Notes: generated by a model from the letters alone, not told the origin. Numbered from the stretch's first letter, positions 7,388-16,348 are shown. The stretch: 64,000 nucleotides of DNA from Acidimicrobiia bacterium (GCA_036271555.1 DATBAK010000019.1:62001-126000); one strand, 5' to 3'. Translations and numbers: made by a program.

Positions 7388-8085
7388 GTCGTCTCGGGGG
7401 TCCAGCGCGACTGACCGAAGCGGTAGCCGACCGATCGCACGGTGTGGATCAGGTTGGCGTGCTCCTCGCCGAGCTTCGCCCGCAGCCGCCGCACGTGGAC
7501 GTCGACCGTGCGCGCGCCGCCGTAGTACTCGTAGCCCCACACCCGCGAGAGCAGCTGCTCGCGCGTGAACACCTTGCCGGGATGCGTCACGAAGAACTTC
7601 AGGAGCTCGTATTCCATGTAGGTGAGGTCGAGCGGGTGGTCCTCGACCATCGCCTGGTACGTCTCGAGGTTCAAGGACAGCGACGAGTACGAGACGATCT
7701 CGGGATTCGCGCCGCGCCCGGCGCGGAACTGGAGGTGTCGGAGACGGACCTCGAGCTCGCGCGGGTGGAACGGTGAGAGGCAGAAGTCGTCGAAGAGGTC
7801 TTCGCGCAGCTCGAGCTCCGCGAGCTGCGTCCCGCTGACGAGCAGCAGCACCGCGTCGAGCGGGGTGTCGCCCTTGCGCATGGAGCGGCACACCGAGAAC
7901 GCGGTCTCGGGATCTTCGTCGGCGCAGATCACCGCGCCCGCCCACCCTTCGGCCGGTTCCTGCTGGGTCGCGACCGACGCGTTGGCGACGGCCTTCCAGC
8001 GCAGCCCCGCGAGGTCGAGCGTCTGCGCGAGGAGCGCGGGCGGCGGGTCGGGAAAGACGAGCAACGGGGCCATGAGGGGATCCAT
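7384..8085 (-). CDS. glnR: GlnR-like orphan OmpR-family nitrogen regulator
   Basis: 233 residues: a receiver-like N-terminal domain (about 1-125) and an OmpR-type winged helix (about 130-228; LTYMEYELLKFFVTHPGKVFTR, ARTVDVHVRRLRAKL, IHTVRSVGYRF). The receiver lacks a clear phosphorylation pocket and has ICADEDPETA where a response regulator would show its acidic pocket, as expected for actinobacterial GlnR, which works without a kinase. It starts 4 nt after the glnA stop, so the two are one operon. In Streptomyces and mycobacteria GlnR activates glnA, glnII and amt genes in nitrogen starvation. ATG 8085 is used; ATG 8073 is also possible. Confidence 0.83.
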   Translation of the reverse strand: MDPLMAPLLVFPDPPPALLAQTLDLAGLRWKAVANASVATQQEPAEGWAGAVICADEDPETAFSVCRSMRKGDTPLDAVLLLVSGTQLAELELREDLFDDFCLSPFHPRELEVRLRHLQFRAGRGANPEIVSYSSLSLNLETYQAMVEDHPLDLTYMEYELLKFFVTHPGKVFTREQLLSRVWGYEYYGGARTVDVHVRRLRAKLGEEHANLIHTVRSVGYRFGQSRWTPETT

Positions 8086-8089
8086 CGTG

Positions 8090-9427
8090 CTACAGACGCG
8101 GGAGGAAGCGCTCGAGCTCCCACGGCGTCACCCCGACGATGTAGTCGTTCCACTCGCGACGCTTGTTGCGAAGGAAGTACTCGAAGAGGTGCTCGCCGAG
8201 CGTGTCGGCGACGAGCTCCGATCCCTCCATCACGCGTATCGCCTCGTCGAGCGATGTCGGCAGCGACGCGATGCCGGCCTTCGCTCGCTCCGAAGGCGTC
8301 ATCTCGTAGATGTTGTTCGTCGCTTCGTCGGGAAGCTCGTAGCCCTCGTCGACGCCCTTGAGCCCGGCGGCGAGCAGCACCGAGAACGCGAGGTAGGGGT
8401 TGCAGCTCGGGTCGGGTGCGCGGTACTCGATGCGCGTCGACGATTCCTTGCCCCGTTTCAGCGGCGGCAGGCGTACGAGCGCAGAGCGATTGTTGCGGGC
8501 CCAGCAGATGTAGACCGGTGCCTCGTAACCCTCGACGAGTCGCTTGTACGAGTTCACCCATTGGTTCGTGACCGCCGTGATCTCGGGCGCGTGGTGCAGC
8601 AGGCCGGCGATGAACGCCTTGCCGACCTTCGACAGCCCGCACTCGTCGCCGGGATCGTGGAACGCGTTGACGTCGCCTTCGAAGAGGGAGAGGTGGGTGT
8701 GCATGCCCGAGCCGAACGCGCCGGCAATCGGCTTCGGCATGAAGGTCGCGTACACACCGAGGTCCTGCGCGACCTCCTTCACGACGAGTCGGAACGTCAT
8801 CACGTTGTCGGCCATCGACAGCGCGTCGGTCCAGCGGAGGTCGATCTCGTGCTGGCTCGGCCCGTTCTCGTGGAAGCTGTACTCGACCGGGATGCCCATC
8901 GCCTCGAGCATCAGGATCGTCTTCTTGCGCAGCTCCGAGACCATGTCGTGCGTGGTGAGGTCGAAGAAGCCGGCGTCGTCGAGCGGCTCGGGGCGCTCCG
9001 CCGACTTGAAGTAGAAGAACTCCATCTCGGGCGCGGTGAAGAACGTGAAGCCCTTCTCGCGCGCCCGCTCGAGGTTGCGCTTCAGCACGAACCGCGGGTC
9101 GCCGGCGAGCGGGTCACCGTTGAAGTGCTGGATGTCGCAGAACATCCGGGCGACGGGCGCCTCGGTGCCGCGCCAGGGGAGCAGCTCGAACGTCGCCGGG
9201 TCGGGCTTCGCGAGGACGTCGGCCTCCTGGATGCGGCTGTAGCCCTCGATCGCGGAGCCGTCGAAGCTCATGCCCTCGATGAGCGCGCCCTCGAGCTCGG
9301 CGGGCGTGATCGAGAACGACTTCATCTGTCCGAGGACGTCCGTGAACCACATGCGGATGAAACGGACGCCGCGCTCCTCGACCGTGCGCAGCACGTATTC
9401 GTGCCCTTGCGCGTCCCGCCGTTCCAT
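8090..9427 (-). CDS. glnA: Glutamine synthetase type I (alpha subtype)
   Basis: 445 residues; ATP-dependent amidation of glutamate to glutamine as a cytoplasmic dodecamer. Family motifs include FDGSAIEGYSRIQEADVLAKPD, the catalytic APEMEFFYF, HENGPSQHEIDL, GSGMHTHLSL and the NNRSALVRLPP arginine region. It lacks the roughly 25-residue insertion of GSI-beta, and the late segment NNIYEMTPSERAKAGI resembles Bacillus GSI-alpha rather than the adenylylated NLYDLPP loop. Control by adenylylation is therefore unlikely. It heads an operon with glnR, diverges from glnII, and has a -10 hexamer 6 nt before its ATG. Confidence 0.95.
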   Translation of the reverse strand: MERRDAQGHEYVLRTVEERGVRFIRMWFTDVLGQMKSFSITPAELEGALIEGMSFDGSAIEGYSRIQEADVLAKPDPATFELLPWRGTEAPVARMFCDIQHFNGDPLAGDPRFVLKRNLERAREKGFTFFTAPEMEFFYFKSAERPEPLDDAGFFDLTTHDMVSELRKKTILMLEAMGIPVEYSFHENGPSQHEIDLRWTDALSMADNVMTFRLVVKEVAQDLGVYATFMPKPIAGAFGSGMHTHLSLFEGDVNAFHDPGDECGLSKVGKAFIAGLLHHAPEITAVTNQWVNSYKRLVEGYEAPVYICWARNNRSALVRLPPLKRGKESSTRIEYRAPDPSCNPYLAFSVLLAAGLKGVDEGYELPDEATNNIYEMTPSERAKAGIASLPTSLDEAIRVMEGSELVADTLGEHLFEYFLRNKRREWNDYIVGVTPWELERFLPRL

Positions 9428-9433
9428 GTGGCC

Positions 9434-9439
9434 AGTGTA
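9434..9439 (-). promoter_or_regulatory. -10 element of glnA (leaderless)
   Basis: On the minus strand TACACT ends 6 nt before the glnA ATG, implying a leaderless glnA-glnR mRNA. The -35 position reads GAGGCA, which is poor and fits an activator-dependent promoter. Confidence 0.5.
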
Positions 9440-9478
9440 CGGACGACTCTGTAGCGTGCCTCCGGCTGGACGGGCCCG

Positions 9479-9516
9479 GTAACAGAGCGTTCACATTCGG
9501 GCAACGGCCGCGAAAT
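9479..9516. promoter_or_regulatory. Candidate GlnR operator between glnA and glnII
   Basis: Four 5-mers occur on an exact 11-nt pitch: GTAAC (9479), TTCAC (9490), GCAAC (9501) and GAAAT (9512). This matches the known actinobacterial GlnR box layout gTnAC-n6-GaAAc-n6-GTnAC-n6-GAAAc at three sites well and at the second only weakly. It lies 52 nt upstream of the glnA ATG and 68 nt upstream of the glnII GTG, with glnR itself next door. Confidence 0.6.
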
Positions 9517-9584
9517 CGGGGACCGGAAATCTCCGGGCTACAGGCGGGATGGGGACATCCCCGGACGGACGCGAGGAGCGTGGC

Positions 9585-10586
9585 GTGAGCTACAAGGCCG
9601 AGTACATCTGGATCGACGGGACCCAACCCACGGCCCGTCTTCGGTCGAAGACGAAGGTCCTCGACGACGGTGCCGACCTCCCGATCTGGGGCTTCGACGG
9701 CTCGAGCACGAACCAGGCGCCGGGCAAGGCGTCCGACTGCGTGCTGACGCCGGTCTTCTCGTGTCCTGATCCGCTGCGCGGCGGCGACGACGTACTGGTG
9801 CTCTCCGAGGTGCTGCTCACCGACATGACGCCGCACCCGAGCAACACGCGCGCGCTGCTGCGGCCGGTCGCCGAGAAGTACGCGAAGCACGAGTCACTGT
9901 TCGGCATCGAGCAGGAGTACAACCTCTTCAAGGAGGGTCGGCCGTACGGCTTCCCGCTCAACGGCTACCCCGCACCGCAAGGCTTCTACTACTGCGGTGT
10001 CGGCGCCGACGAGGTGTTCGGCCGCGAGATCGTCGAGGAGCACCTCGACGCGTGCCTCGCCGCGGGTCTGTCGCTCTCGGGCATCAACGCCGAGGTCATG
10101 CCCGGCCAGTGGGAGTTCCAGGTCGGGCCGCTCGCTCCGCTCGACGTCGCCGACCAGCTGTGGATCGCGCGCTGGCTGCTGTACCGCGTCGCGGAGGACT
10201 ACGGCATCGCCGCGACGATCGACCCGAAGCCGGTGAAGGGCGACTGGAACGGCGCCGGCTGCCACACCAACTACTCGACGAAGGCGATGCGCTCGTCGTA
10301 CGAGCCGATCATCGCCGCGTGCGAAGCGCTCGCGAAGAAGGCGTCGGAGCACATCGAGAACTACGGCCACGGCATCGAGGACCGCCTCACCGGCCAACAC
10401 GAGACGGCACCGTGGAACGAGTTCAACTACGGAGTCTCCGACCGGGGTGCGTCGGTGCGTATCCCGTGGCAGGTCGAGGTCGACAAGAAGGGGTACATCG
10501 AGGACCGCCGGCCGAACGCCAACATGGATCCGTACGTCGTCGCGCGACTCGTCGTCGACACGGTCTGCGGCGCGATCGACGCGTAA
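9585..10586 (+). CDS. glnII: Glutamine synthetase type II (eukaryotic type)
   Basis: About 333 residues, typical GSII length. Motifs: AEYIWIDG, LPIWGFDGSST, FGIEQEYNLF (catalytic glutamates), NAEVMPGQWEFQVG, GAGCHTNYSTKAMR, HIENYGHGIEDRLTGQHETAPWNEF and a RIPWQVEVDKKGYIEDRRPNANMDPY end. It makes glutamine from glutamate and ammonium as a cytoplasmic decamer, duplicating GSI activity under nitrogen limitation as in Streptomyces and Frankia. GTG 9585 follows GAGGAG (9573-9578) and is preferred; ATG 9549 is in frame and would add 12 residues. A strong hairpin follows the gene. Confidence 0.94.
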   Translation: MSYKAEYIWIDGTQPTARLRSKTKVLDDGADLPIWGFDGSSTNQAPGKASDCVLTPVFSCPDPLRGGDDVLVLSEVLLTDMTPHPSNTRALLRPVAEKYAKHESLFGIEQEYNLFKEGRPYGFPLNGYPAPQGFYYCGVGADEVFGREIVEEHLDACLAAGLSLSGINAEVMPGQWEFQVGPLAPLDVADQLWIARWLLYRVAEDYGIAATIDPKPVKGDWNGAGCHTNYSTKAMRSSYEPIIAACEALAKKASEHIENYGHGIEDRLTGQHETAPWNEFNYGVSDRGASVRIPWQVEVDKKGYIEDRRPNANMDPYVVARLVVDTVCGAIDA

Positions 10587-10612
10587 CGCCTCACCAACCC
10601 ACGCGTTTGGAT

Positions 10613-10642
10613 CTTCGGTCCGGGCTGCGGCCCGGACCGAAG
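10613..10642 (+). terminator. Hairpin terminator after glnII
   Basis: A perfect 13-bp stem beginning CTTCGGTCCGGGC with a TGCG loop lies 26 nt after the glnII stop. There is no T-tract, as is common in GC-rich actinobacteria. Confidence 0.65.
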
Positions 10643-10655
10643 CGCGTCCGGCGTC

Positions 10656-12230
10656 GTGTCACGCGAGCGTCCGGTGGGTACGCCCGCGTCGATGACCGCG
10701 ACGCGCGCGCCCGCGCAGAGCGACAGCCGGGCCGTCGAGCGTCCGTGGCTCGCGCTCACGGTCGTGTGCATGTCGGTGCTCGTGATCGTGCTCGACAACT
10801 CGATCATGAACGTCGCGTTGCCGTCGATCGAACGTGACCTCGGCGCGTCGAGCAGTCAGCTCCAATGGGCGGTCGACGCCTACACGCTCGTCTTCGCGTC
10901 CTTGCTGCTGACGGCAGGGACGCTCGGCGATCGATACGGTCGGCGCGGCACGTTGATGCTCGGGCTCCTGGTGTTCGGCGTCGGCTCCGCGATCGCGTCG
11001 TTCTCGACGACACCGACGCTGCTCATCGCGTTCCGCGCGTTCATGGGCCTCGGTGCGGCCGCGATCTATCCGACGACGCTCTCGATCATCACGAACATGT
11101 TCACCGGTCGCGAGCGTGGACGCGCGATCGGCATCTGGGCCGCGCTCGCCGGCGTAGGCGTCGCGCTCGGACCGATCGTCGGTGGACTGCTGCTCGATCA
11201 CTGGTGGTGGGGCTCGGTCCTGCTCGTGAACGTGCCGATCGTCGCGGTCTCACTCGTGCTGCTGGCGATCCTCGTACCGACGTCGCGCGACGAACACGCG
11301 CCACCTGTCGATGTCCCCGGCGCGGTGCTGTCGGTCGTCGGTCTGACCGCATTGCTCTACGGGATCATCGAAGCGCCTCGCAACGGCTGGAGCTCGCCGA
11401 CCGTCGTCGTGGCAATCGTCCTCGGTCTCGTCGTGATCGCGGCGTTCGCGCGCTGGGAACAGCACACCGATCACCCGATGCTCCAGCTGTCGTTCTTCCG
11501 CAAGGCGCGCTTCTCGGCCGCGTCGATCGCGCTGAGCCTCACGTTCTTCGGTCTCTTCGGCTACATCTTCCTGCTGACGCAGTATCTGCAGTTCGTCCGC
11601 GGGCTCTCGCCGCTCGCCGCGGGAGTGCGACTCGCGCCGCCCGCGCTCGGCCTCGCGATCGGCGCGCCGGTATCGCCACGACTCGTCGAGCACATCGGCA
11701 CCAAGATCGTCGTGGCGGTCGGATTGAGCGCGGCCGCGGTGTCGCTGCTGCTGCTCGCACACGGATCGGTGCTCGCACACGACGTCTACCTCACGCCGGT
11801 GTTCGCGCTCTTCGGCTTCGGGATGGGGCTGACGATGGCGCCCGCGACCGAGTCGATCATGGGCTCCGTGCCGCGCGATCGCGCGGGCGTGGGATCGGCG
11901 GTGAACGACACGACCCGTCAGACGGGTGGCGCGCTCGGTGTCGCCGTGCTCGGCAGTCTCTTCGCGACGCGGTACAACGCGCGCATCGACGGCTTGCACC
12001 TTCCGGCGAAGGTTGCGAGCGCGGCGAAGGAGTCGATCGGTGCGGCGTTGCAGCTTGCGACGCATCTGCCCGGGCCCGCACGCGACCAGCTCGTCGCCAA
12101 CGCGCGCGGCGGCTTCGTTGCCGGCATCGAGCTCGCGACCTACGTCGGTGCGGCGGTCGTCATCGGTGCCGTGATCATCGTGGTGCGCTTCCTGCCCGCG
12201 CGCGGCGACGACGACGAGGCCGAGGAGTGA
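10656..12230 (+). CDS. MFS multidrug efflux transporter (DHA2/EmrB-QacA type)
   Basis: About 524 residues with 14 predicted membrane spans, the DHA2 (14-TMS) architecture of proton-driven drug exporters. Landmarks are LDNSIMNVALPSIERDLG in span 1 (motif D1), GDRYGRRGTLMLGLLVFGVGS (motif A), and the ALGPIVGGLL motif C region that marks antiporters. The C-terminus is acidic (GDDDEAEE). The GTG at 10656 gives the longest frame; ATG 10692 is an equally good start because no clear ribosome site decides. It stands alone after the glnII terminator. The substrate is unknown. Confidence 0.85.
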   Translation: MSRERPVGTPASMTATRAPAQSDSRAVERPWLALTVVCMSVLVIVLDNSIMNVALPSIERDLGASSSQLQWAVDAYTLVFASLLLTAGTLGDRYGRRGTLMLGLLVFGVGSAIASFSTTPTLLIAFRAFMGLGAAAIYPTTLSIITNMFTGRERGRAIGIWAALAGVGVALGPIVGGLLLDHWWWGSVLLVNVPIVAVSLVLLAILVPTSRDEHAPPVDVPGAVLSVVGLTALLYGIIEAPRNGWSSPTVVVAIVLGLVVIAAFARWEQHTDHPMLQLSFFRKARFSAASIALSLTFFGLFGYIFLLTQYLQFVRGLSPLAAGVRLAPPALGLAIGAPVSPRLVEHIGTKIVVAVGLSAAAVSLLLLAHGSVLAHDVYLTPVFALFGFGMGLTMAPATESIMGSVPRDRAGVGSAVNDTTRQTGGALGVAVLGSLFATRYNARIDGLHLPAKVASAAKESIGAALQLATHLPGPARDQLVANARGGFVAGIELATYVGAAVVIGAVIIVVRFLPARGDDDEAEE

Positions 12231-12312
12231 CCACGTCGCGGACGCGCCGCGATTCCACCGCGGTCGGGCCTGGGTACGACGCCGAGATGTCGATGCGAAG
12301 GAGGTAGCCACC

Positions 12313-12672
12313 ATGGCGACGACGAAGCAGAAGGAAGCGGCGCGTCAGAACCTCGTGAAGGCGCGCAAGGCGCAGAGCGCGCGGGCACACGGGAAGCGCG
12401 TTCCGCGCCCGACGCAAGGAATGACGACGGCGGCGCAGAACCGACTCGATGACCAGGACTTCGCGTTTCCGAAGGAGCGCAAGGAACCGCTCACGGACGC
12501 GCGTCATGTGCGCAATGCGATCGCGCGTTTCGACCAGGTCGAAGATGTGTCCGACGCCGAGCGCGACCGCGCGTGGAAGCGAATCCGTTCGGCGGCGCGC
12601 CGGTACGATGTCGAGGTCGAAGCCGGCGACTGGCGTGAGCTGTTCCGCGGAGGCAAGGCGAAGAAGCGCTGA
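12313..12672 (+). CDS. Small basic protein with HVRNAIARF motif (DUF6582-like)
   Basis: 119 residues, very basic at both ends. The N-terminal 40 residues are Lys/Arg/Ala/Gln-rich and probably disordered. The core from about residue 48 reads FAFPKERKEPLTDARHVRNA, then IARFDQVEDVSDAERDRAWK and ending in RIRSAARRYDVEV. I know this type of domain as an unassigned DUF (I believe DUF6582) in phages and actinobacteria. The tail ends GGKAKKR. GAAGGAGG 8-15 nt upstream makes the ATG certain. Nucleic-acid binding is a guess from charge only. Confidence 0.75.
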   Translation: MATTKQKEAARQNLVKARKAQSARAHGKRVPRPTQGMTTAAQNRLDDQDFAFPKERKEPLTDARHVRNAIARFDQVEDVSDAERDRAWKRIRSAARRYDVEVEAGDWRELFRGGKAKKR

Positions 12673-12682
12673 TGCGAGCGAG

Positions 12683-12892
12683 GTGATCGCGGTGCTGCAA
12701 GCGCGTGGCGCGCTGATCGGTCCGGTCCTGTGTCTCGCGGCGGTGCCGATCACGATCTTCCTGTTGGTCGCGTCGCCGTGGCTGGGCCTCATCGGCGTCG
12801 CGCTCTTCACGGTCGGGTTGGGGCTGTCGCTGCGACCGGCCGCCAAATTCGGCGGTCGCCTCTTCGAGTCGATCGACCGCAAGCGTCGGTAA
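12683..12892 (+). CDS. Small two-span membrane protein
   Basis: About 69 residues starting at GTG 12683 (GTG 12692 also possible), 10 nt after the preceding gene. Two hydrophobic stretches are visible (GALIGPVLCLAAVPITIFLLV and LGLIGVALFTVGLGLSL), then a basic end (FESIDRKRR), suggesting a membrane hairpin with cytoplasmic C-terminus. GAGCGAGG just upstream could serve as a ribosome site. No family recognised. Confidence 0.5.
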   Translation: MIAVLQARGALIGPVLCLAAVPITIFLLVASPWLGLIGVALFTVGLGLSLRPAAKFGGRLFESIDRKRR

Positions 12893-12997
12893 CCCCTCGG
12901 CCGCGCGCCGGCTCGCACGGCCCCGCTCCGGTGGCGCGCTCGCGGCCCGGTACCGTACGCAGCGAGAACCCGAACCCGTGGCGCGGATGGGGCTGGC

Positions 12998-13609
12998 ATG
13001 AGCGATCACGACGAACCGACCGAGTCTTCCGCGCCCGTGACCGCGGAGGTCGAGGTCGTCGCCGTGGGCGAGCCCGAGCCCACCGGCGAAGCGCCGACGC
13101 CGAAGTCGTCGCTGTTCGCCGCGGTGAACGCGCGACGGGTCTCGATCGCACTCGTGCTCATCGCGCTCGCGTGGCTCGGTGTGTGGGCGTACACGAGCGA
13201 CTCCGCGACGACGAGCTCGAGTGGCACGGTCGCGACCGTCGCGCCACCCGCGAGCACGCCGAAGCAGCAGGGTCAGACGCACCGCGACAAGGGCTCGTCG
13301 ACGACGACCCTCGCGCCACCACCGAACCTCCCGCGCACCGCGCAGGCCTACGCGACCGCGTTCATCGACGCCTGGGTGCGCAACGACCGGACCGGCGCGC
13401 TGCGCGTCTCCACGTCGCGAGTGGTCACCCACCTGTTCGCGCAGCGGCCGTCGCCGAACGAGCGGCTGGCGCCGCAGGGCTGTAAGCCCGCCGGCGCGTT
13501 CATGCGCTGCACGTGGAGCGCCGGGGCGAACAAGGTCGTGGTCCGTGTCCGCAACGCCAGCGGCTCCGACGCGATCCGCGTCGTCGGTGTGAATCTCCAC
13601 AACTCCTGA
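12998..13609 (+). CDS. Single-pass membrane-anchored protein of unknown function
   Basis: 203 residues. An acidic N-terminal tail (1-45) is followed by one membrane span (VSIALVLIALAWLGVWAY, about 48-65), a Ser/Thr/Pro-rich linker (about 66-108) and a compact extracytoplasmic domain from about 110 (AQAYATAFIDAWVRNDRTGA). That domain ends CKPAGAFMRCTWSAGANKVVVRVRN, with two cysteines that could pair. The layout resembles other actinobacterial wall-facing anchored proteins. No family recognised. Confidence 0.7.
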   Translation: MSDHDEPTESSAPVTAEVEVVAVGEPEPTGEAPTPKSSLFAAVNARRVSIALVLIALAWLGVWAYTSDSATTSSSGTVATVAPPASTPKQQGQTHRDKGSSTTTLAPPPNLPRTAQAYATAFIDAWVRNDRTGALRVSTSRVVTHLFAQRPSPNERLAPQGCKPAGAFMRCTWSAGANKVVVRVRNASGSDAIRVVGVNLHNS

Positions 13610-13671
13610 CCGGGCGGTCGGGTCGCGCGCGTGACGGTCGCGCCCCGCGTCGGTCTCGGGACGGCGGCCCG

Positions 13672-13677
13672 TAGACT
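13672..13677 (+). promoter_or_regulatory. -10 element of nadE (leaderless)
   Basis: TAGACT ends 6 nt before the nadE ATG, predicting a transcript that starts at or next to the start codon. Confidence 0.5.
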
Positions 13678-13683
13678 TCCGTC

Positions 13684-15393
13684 ATGGCGAAGGTGCGCAT
13701 CGCGGCCGCACAGGTCAACACCGTCGTCGGCGATCTCGACGGCAATGTCGCGCGCATCATCGACGCGTACGAGGCCGCCGCGACCGCCGGCGCGGACCTC
13801 GTCGTCTTCCCCGAGCTGTCGATCACGGGCTATCCGCCCGAGGACCTCCTGCTGCGACCCGCGTTCGTCGCGGCCGCGGGCGAGGCGCTCGACAAGCTCG
13901 CGGCGCGCACGGGTCGTACCGCCGCGGTGGTCGGGTTCCCGGACGCGGCGCGCGACCTGAGCAACGCAGCCGCGGTGCTCGCGCACGGCTGCGTGCAGGG
14001 CGTCTACCGCAAGCATCTCTTGCCGAACTACAGCGTGTTCGACGAGCAGCGCTACTTCGTGCCCGGCACCACCTACGGCCCGCTCTTCGTGATCGCGGGC
14101 GTGCGCGTCGGCGTCTCGATCTGCGAGGACGCGTGGAGCCCGATCGGCCCGATCGCGCACCAGGCCGCGGGTGGCGCCGAGCTCGCGGTGAACCTCAACG
14201 CGTCGCCGTATTACGCGGGCCGCCTGCACGAGCGCGAGACGATGCTCGCGACGCGCGCGGCCGACGCGTCGATCCCCGTCGTGTACGCCAACCTCGTCGG
14301 CGGCCAGGACGAGCTGGTCTTCGACGGCGGCTCGCTCGTGTTCGACGCGCAGGGCGATCTCGTCGCGCGCGCGAAGCAGTTCGAAGAGGACCTGCTCGTC
14401 GTCGACCTCGACGTGCGGCCCGCGTTCCGCAAGCGTCTGCTCGACCCGCGGGGCCGCGCGCGTTCTTCAGCGCTCGACGAAGTCGTGGTGAGCGAGCCGC
14501 ATCTCGCGTCGCGCGACGAGCGTCCGCGCTGTGAATCGGTCCTGCCGCCGGTGCACGAGGTGTACGAGGCGCTCGTGCTCGGCACACGCGACTACGTGCG
14601 CAAGAACGGGTTCAGCGACGTGCACATCGGACTGTCGGGCGGGGTCGACTCCGCGATCGTCGCCACGATCGCGGTCGACGCGCTCGGCGCGGATCACGTC
14701 ACCGGCGTGCTCATGCCGTCGCGCTTCTCGAGTGATCACAGCATCACGGACGCGGAGGCGGTCGCGGCGAACTTGGGCATCGCCACGCTCCTCGTGCCGA
14801 TCGAACCCGCACACGAGGCGTTCGAGACGATGCTCACCGACGTGCTCGCGAGCCGCCCGCCGAACCTCGCCGAAGAGAACGTGCAGTCACGCATCCGCGG
14901 CAACATCCTCATGACCATCTCGAACAAGCTCGGCTCGATCGTGCTCACGACGGGCAACAAGAGCGAGATGGCCACCGGCTACGCGACGCTCTACGGCGAC
15001 ATGGTCGGCGGTTTCGCGGTGATCAAGGATGTGCCGAAGACGCTCGTGTACGCGCTGTGCGCCGATCGCAACGAACGCGCGGGCCGCGAGCTCATTCCGA
15101 CGAGCATCCTCACGAAGCCGCCGAGCGCGGAGCTGCGACCGGACCAGAAGGACAGTGATTCGCTGCCCGACTACGACGAGCTCGATCCGATCCTCGAGGG
15201 CTACGTCGAGGACGACCTCGGCACCGCCGACCTCGTCGAAGACGGATTCGACGCGAGCGTGGTGCGCCGCATCGCGGGCCTCGTCGACCGCAACGAGTAC
15301 AAGCGGCGGCAGGCCCCGCCCGGCGTGCGCGTGTCGCCGAAGGCGTTCGGCAAGGACCGGCGATTGCCGATCACGAATCGCTGGCCCGGCTGA
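13684..15393 (+). CDS. nadE: Glutamine-dependent NAD+ synthetase
   Basis: 569 residues. It converts nicotinate adenine dinucleotide to NAD+ with ATP and glutamine, the last step of NAD synthesis. Residues 1-270 are the CN-hydrolase glutaminase with the catalytic triad E44 (FPELSITGYPPEDLLL), K110 (YRKHLLPNY) and C147 (VSICEDAW). The synthetase domain from about 290 has the PP-loop LSGGVDSAIVA (about 316), TTGNKSEMATGYATLYGDM and the KPPSAELRPDQKDSDSLPDY region. Full length. It is followed 6 nt later by a DMT transporter, probably in the same operon. Confidence 0.96.
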   Translation: MAKVRIAAAQVNTVVGDLDGNVARIIDAYEAAATAGADLVVFPELSITGYPPEDLLLRPAFVAAAGEALDKLAARTGRTAAVVGFPDAARDLSNAAAVLAHGCVQGVYRKHLLPNYSVFDEQRYFVPGTTYGPLFVIAGVRVGVSICEDAWSPIGPIAHQAAGGAELAVNLNASPYYAGRLHERETMLATRAADASIPVVYANLVGGQDELVFDGGSLVFDAQGDLVARAKQFEEDLLVVDLDVRPAFRKRLLDPRGRARSSALDEVVVSEPHLASRDERPRCESVLPPVHEVYEALVLGTRDYVRKNGFSDVHIGLSGGVDSAIVATIAVDALGADHVTGVLMPSRFSSDHSITDAEAVAANLGIATLLVPIEPAHEAFETMLTDVLASRPPNLAEENVQSRIRGNILMTISNKLGSIVLTTGNKSEMATGYATLYGDMVGGFAVIKDVPKTLVYALCADRNERAGRELIPTSILTKPPSAELRPDQKDSDSLPDYDELDPILEGYVEDDLGTADLVEDGFDASVVRRIAGLVDRNEYKRRQAPPGVRVSPKAFGKDRRLPITNRWPG

Positions 15394-15399
15394 GTCGCG

Positions 15400-16332
15400 G
15401 TGGCCCGGCGCGCCCCGGCGGCGTGGGAGACGCGGCGACCGTTGCTGCCCGAGCTCGCGCTGGTCGCGGCGACGGCCGCGTACGGCTCGACGTTCAAGCT
15501 CGTGCAGAACGCGCTGCTCGACATCACGCCGCTCGGCTACATGGTCCTGCGGTTCGGCGTCGCCGCGCTCGCGCTGGCACCGTTCGCGTTCGCGAGCGGC
15601 TGGCGGAACCGCGAGCCTGACGCGCCGCGCACGACCGACGACTTCGCGACGTTCCTGCGCATCGGGATCGCGTTCGGCGTCATCGGTTTCGTCGGCTACT
15701 GGTTCCAGAACGTCGGCCTGCAGCACACGACGACGTCCGACTCCGCGTTCATCACCGGGCTGTTCGTCGTGTTCACGCCGATCATCGAGACGATCGTGCG
15801 CCGGCGCCGACCCGCGCGATTCGTGACGATCGCAGTCGTCGTCTCGCTCGTCGGTCTCTTCCTCTTGACCGGCGCGCGTTTCGACATCGGCTACGGGAAC
15901 GCGCTCACCCTCGGCTGCGCCGCCGACTTCGGCCTCTGGATCTACGTCGGTGGCCAGCTCGCCAACCGCTTCGATCCCATCGCGCTCACGTGCGTGCAGC
16001 TGGTCGTCATGAGCGTGCTCTCGCTCCCATTCGTGCTCGCGACCGGCTTCGGCCACGCCAGCGGTCGCGTGTGGCTCGCCGTGCTCGTGACCGGCGTCGT
16101 CTGCTCGGCCGCGGCGTTCACCGTGCAGCTCTGGGGCCAGCGCCGGATCGAGCCCGCACGCGCGGCCGTCATCCTCCTGTTCGAGCCGGTGGTCGCCGGG
16201 TTCGTCGGCTACGCCGTCGGCGAGCGGCTCGGCGTGAAGGGCTACATCGGCGCGGTCGTGATCCTTGCGAGCATCCTCGTCGCCGAAGCGCCGTCGTGGA
16301 TCTCCTCGGCGCGGGCCGCGAGCGCCGGCTGA
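15400..16332 (+). CDS. EamA/DMT superfamily transporter
   Basis: 310 residues with about ten hydrophobic spans in two EamA halves, the standard layout of drug/metabolite transporters. Landmarks: LVAATAAYGSTFKLVQNAL at the start, FQNVGLQHTTTSDSAFITGLFVVFTPI in the first half, and WGQRRIEPARAAVILLFEPVVAGFVGYAVGERL in the second. GTG start 6 nt after nadE. Export of a metabolite or amino acid is likely, but the substrate is unknown. Confidence 0.88.
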   Translation: MARRAPAAWETRRPLLPELALVAATAAYGSTFKLVQNALLDITPLGYMVLRFGVAALALAPFAFASGWRNREPDAPRTTDDFATFLRIGIAFGVIGFVGYWFQNVGLQHTTTSDSAFITGLFVVFTPIIETIVRRRRPARFVTIAVVVSLVGLFLLTGARFDIGYGNALTLGCAADFGLWIYVGGQLANRFDPIALTCVQLVVMSVLSLPFVLATGFGHASGRVWLAVLVTGVVCSAAAFTVQLWGQRRIEPARAAVILLFEPVVAGFVGYAVGERLGVKGYIGAVVILASILVAEAPSWISSARAASAG

Positions 16333-16348
16333 GACGAAGGTCACACTG

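Noticed and set aside
9549-9584. ATG 9549 as the start of glnII
   Set aside because: Kept only as an alternative: GAGGAG at 9573-9578 points to GTG 9585, and the GSII fold begins immediately there.
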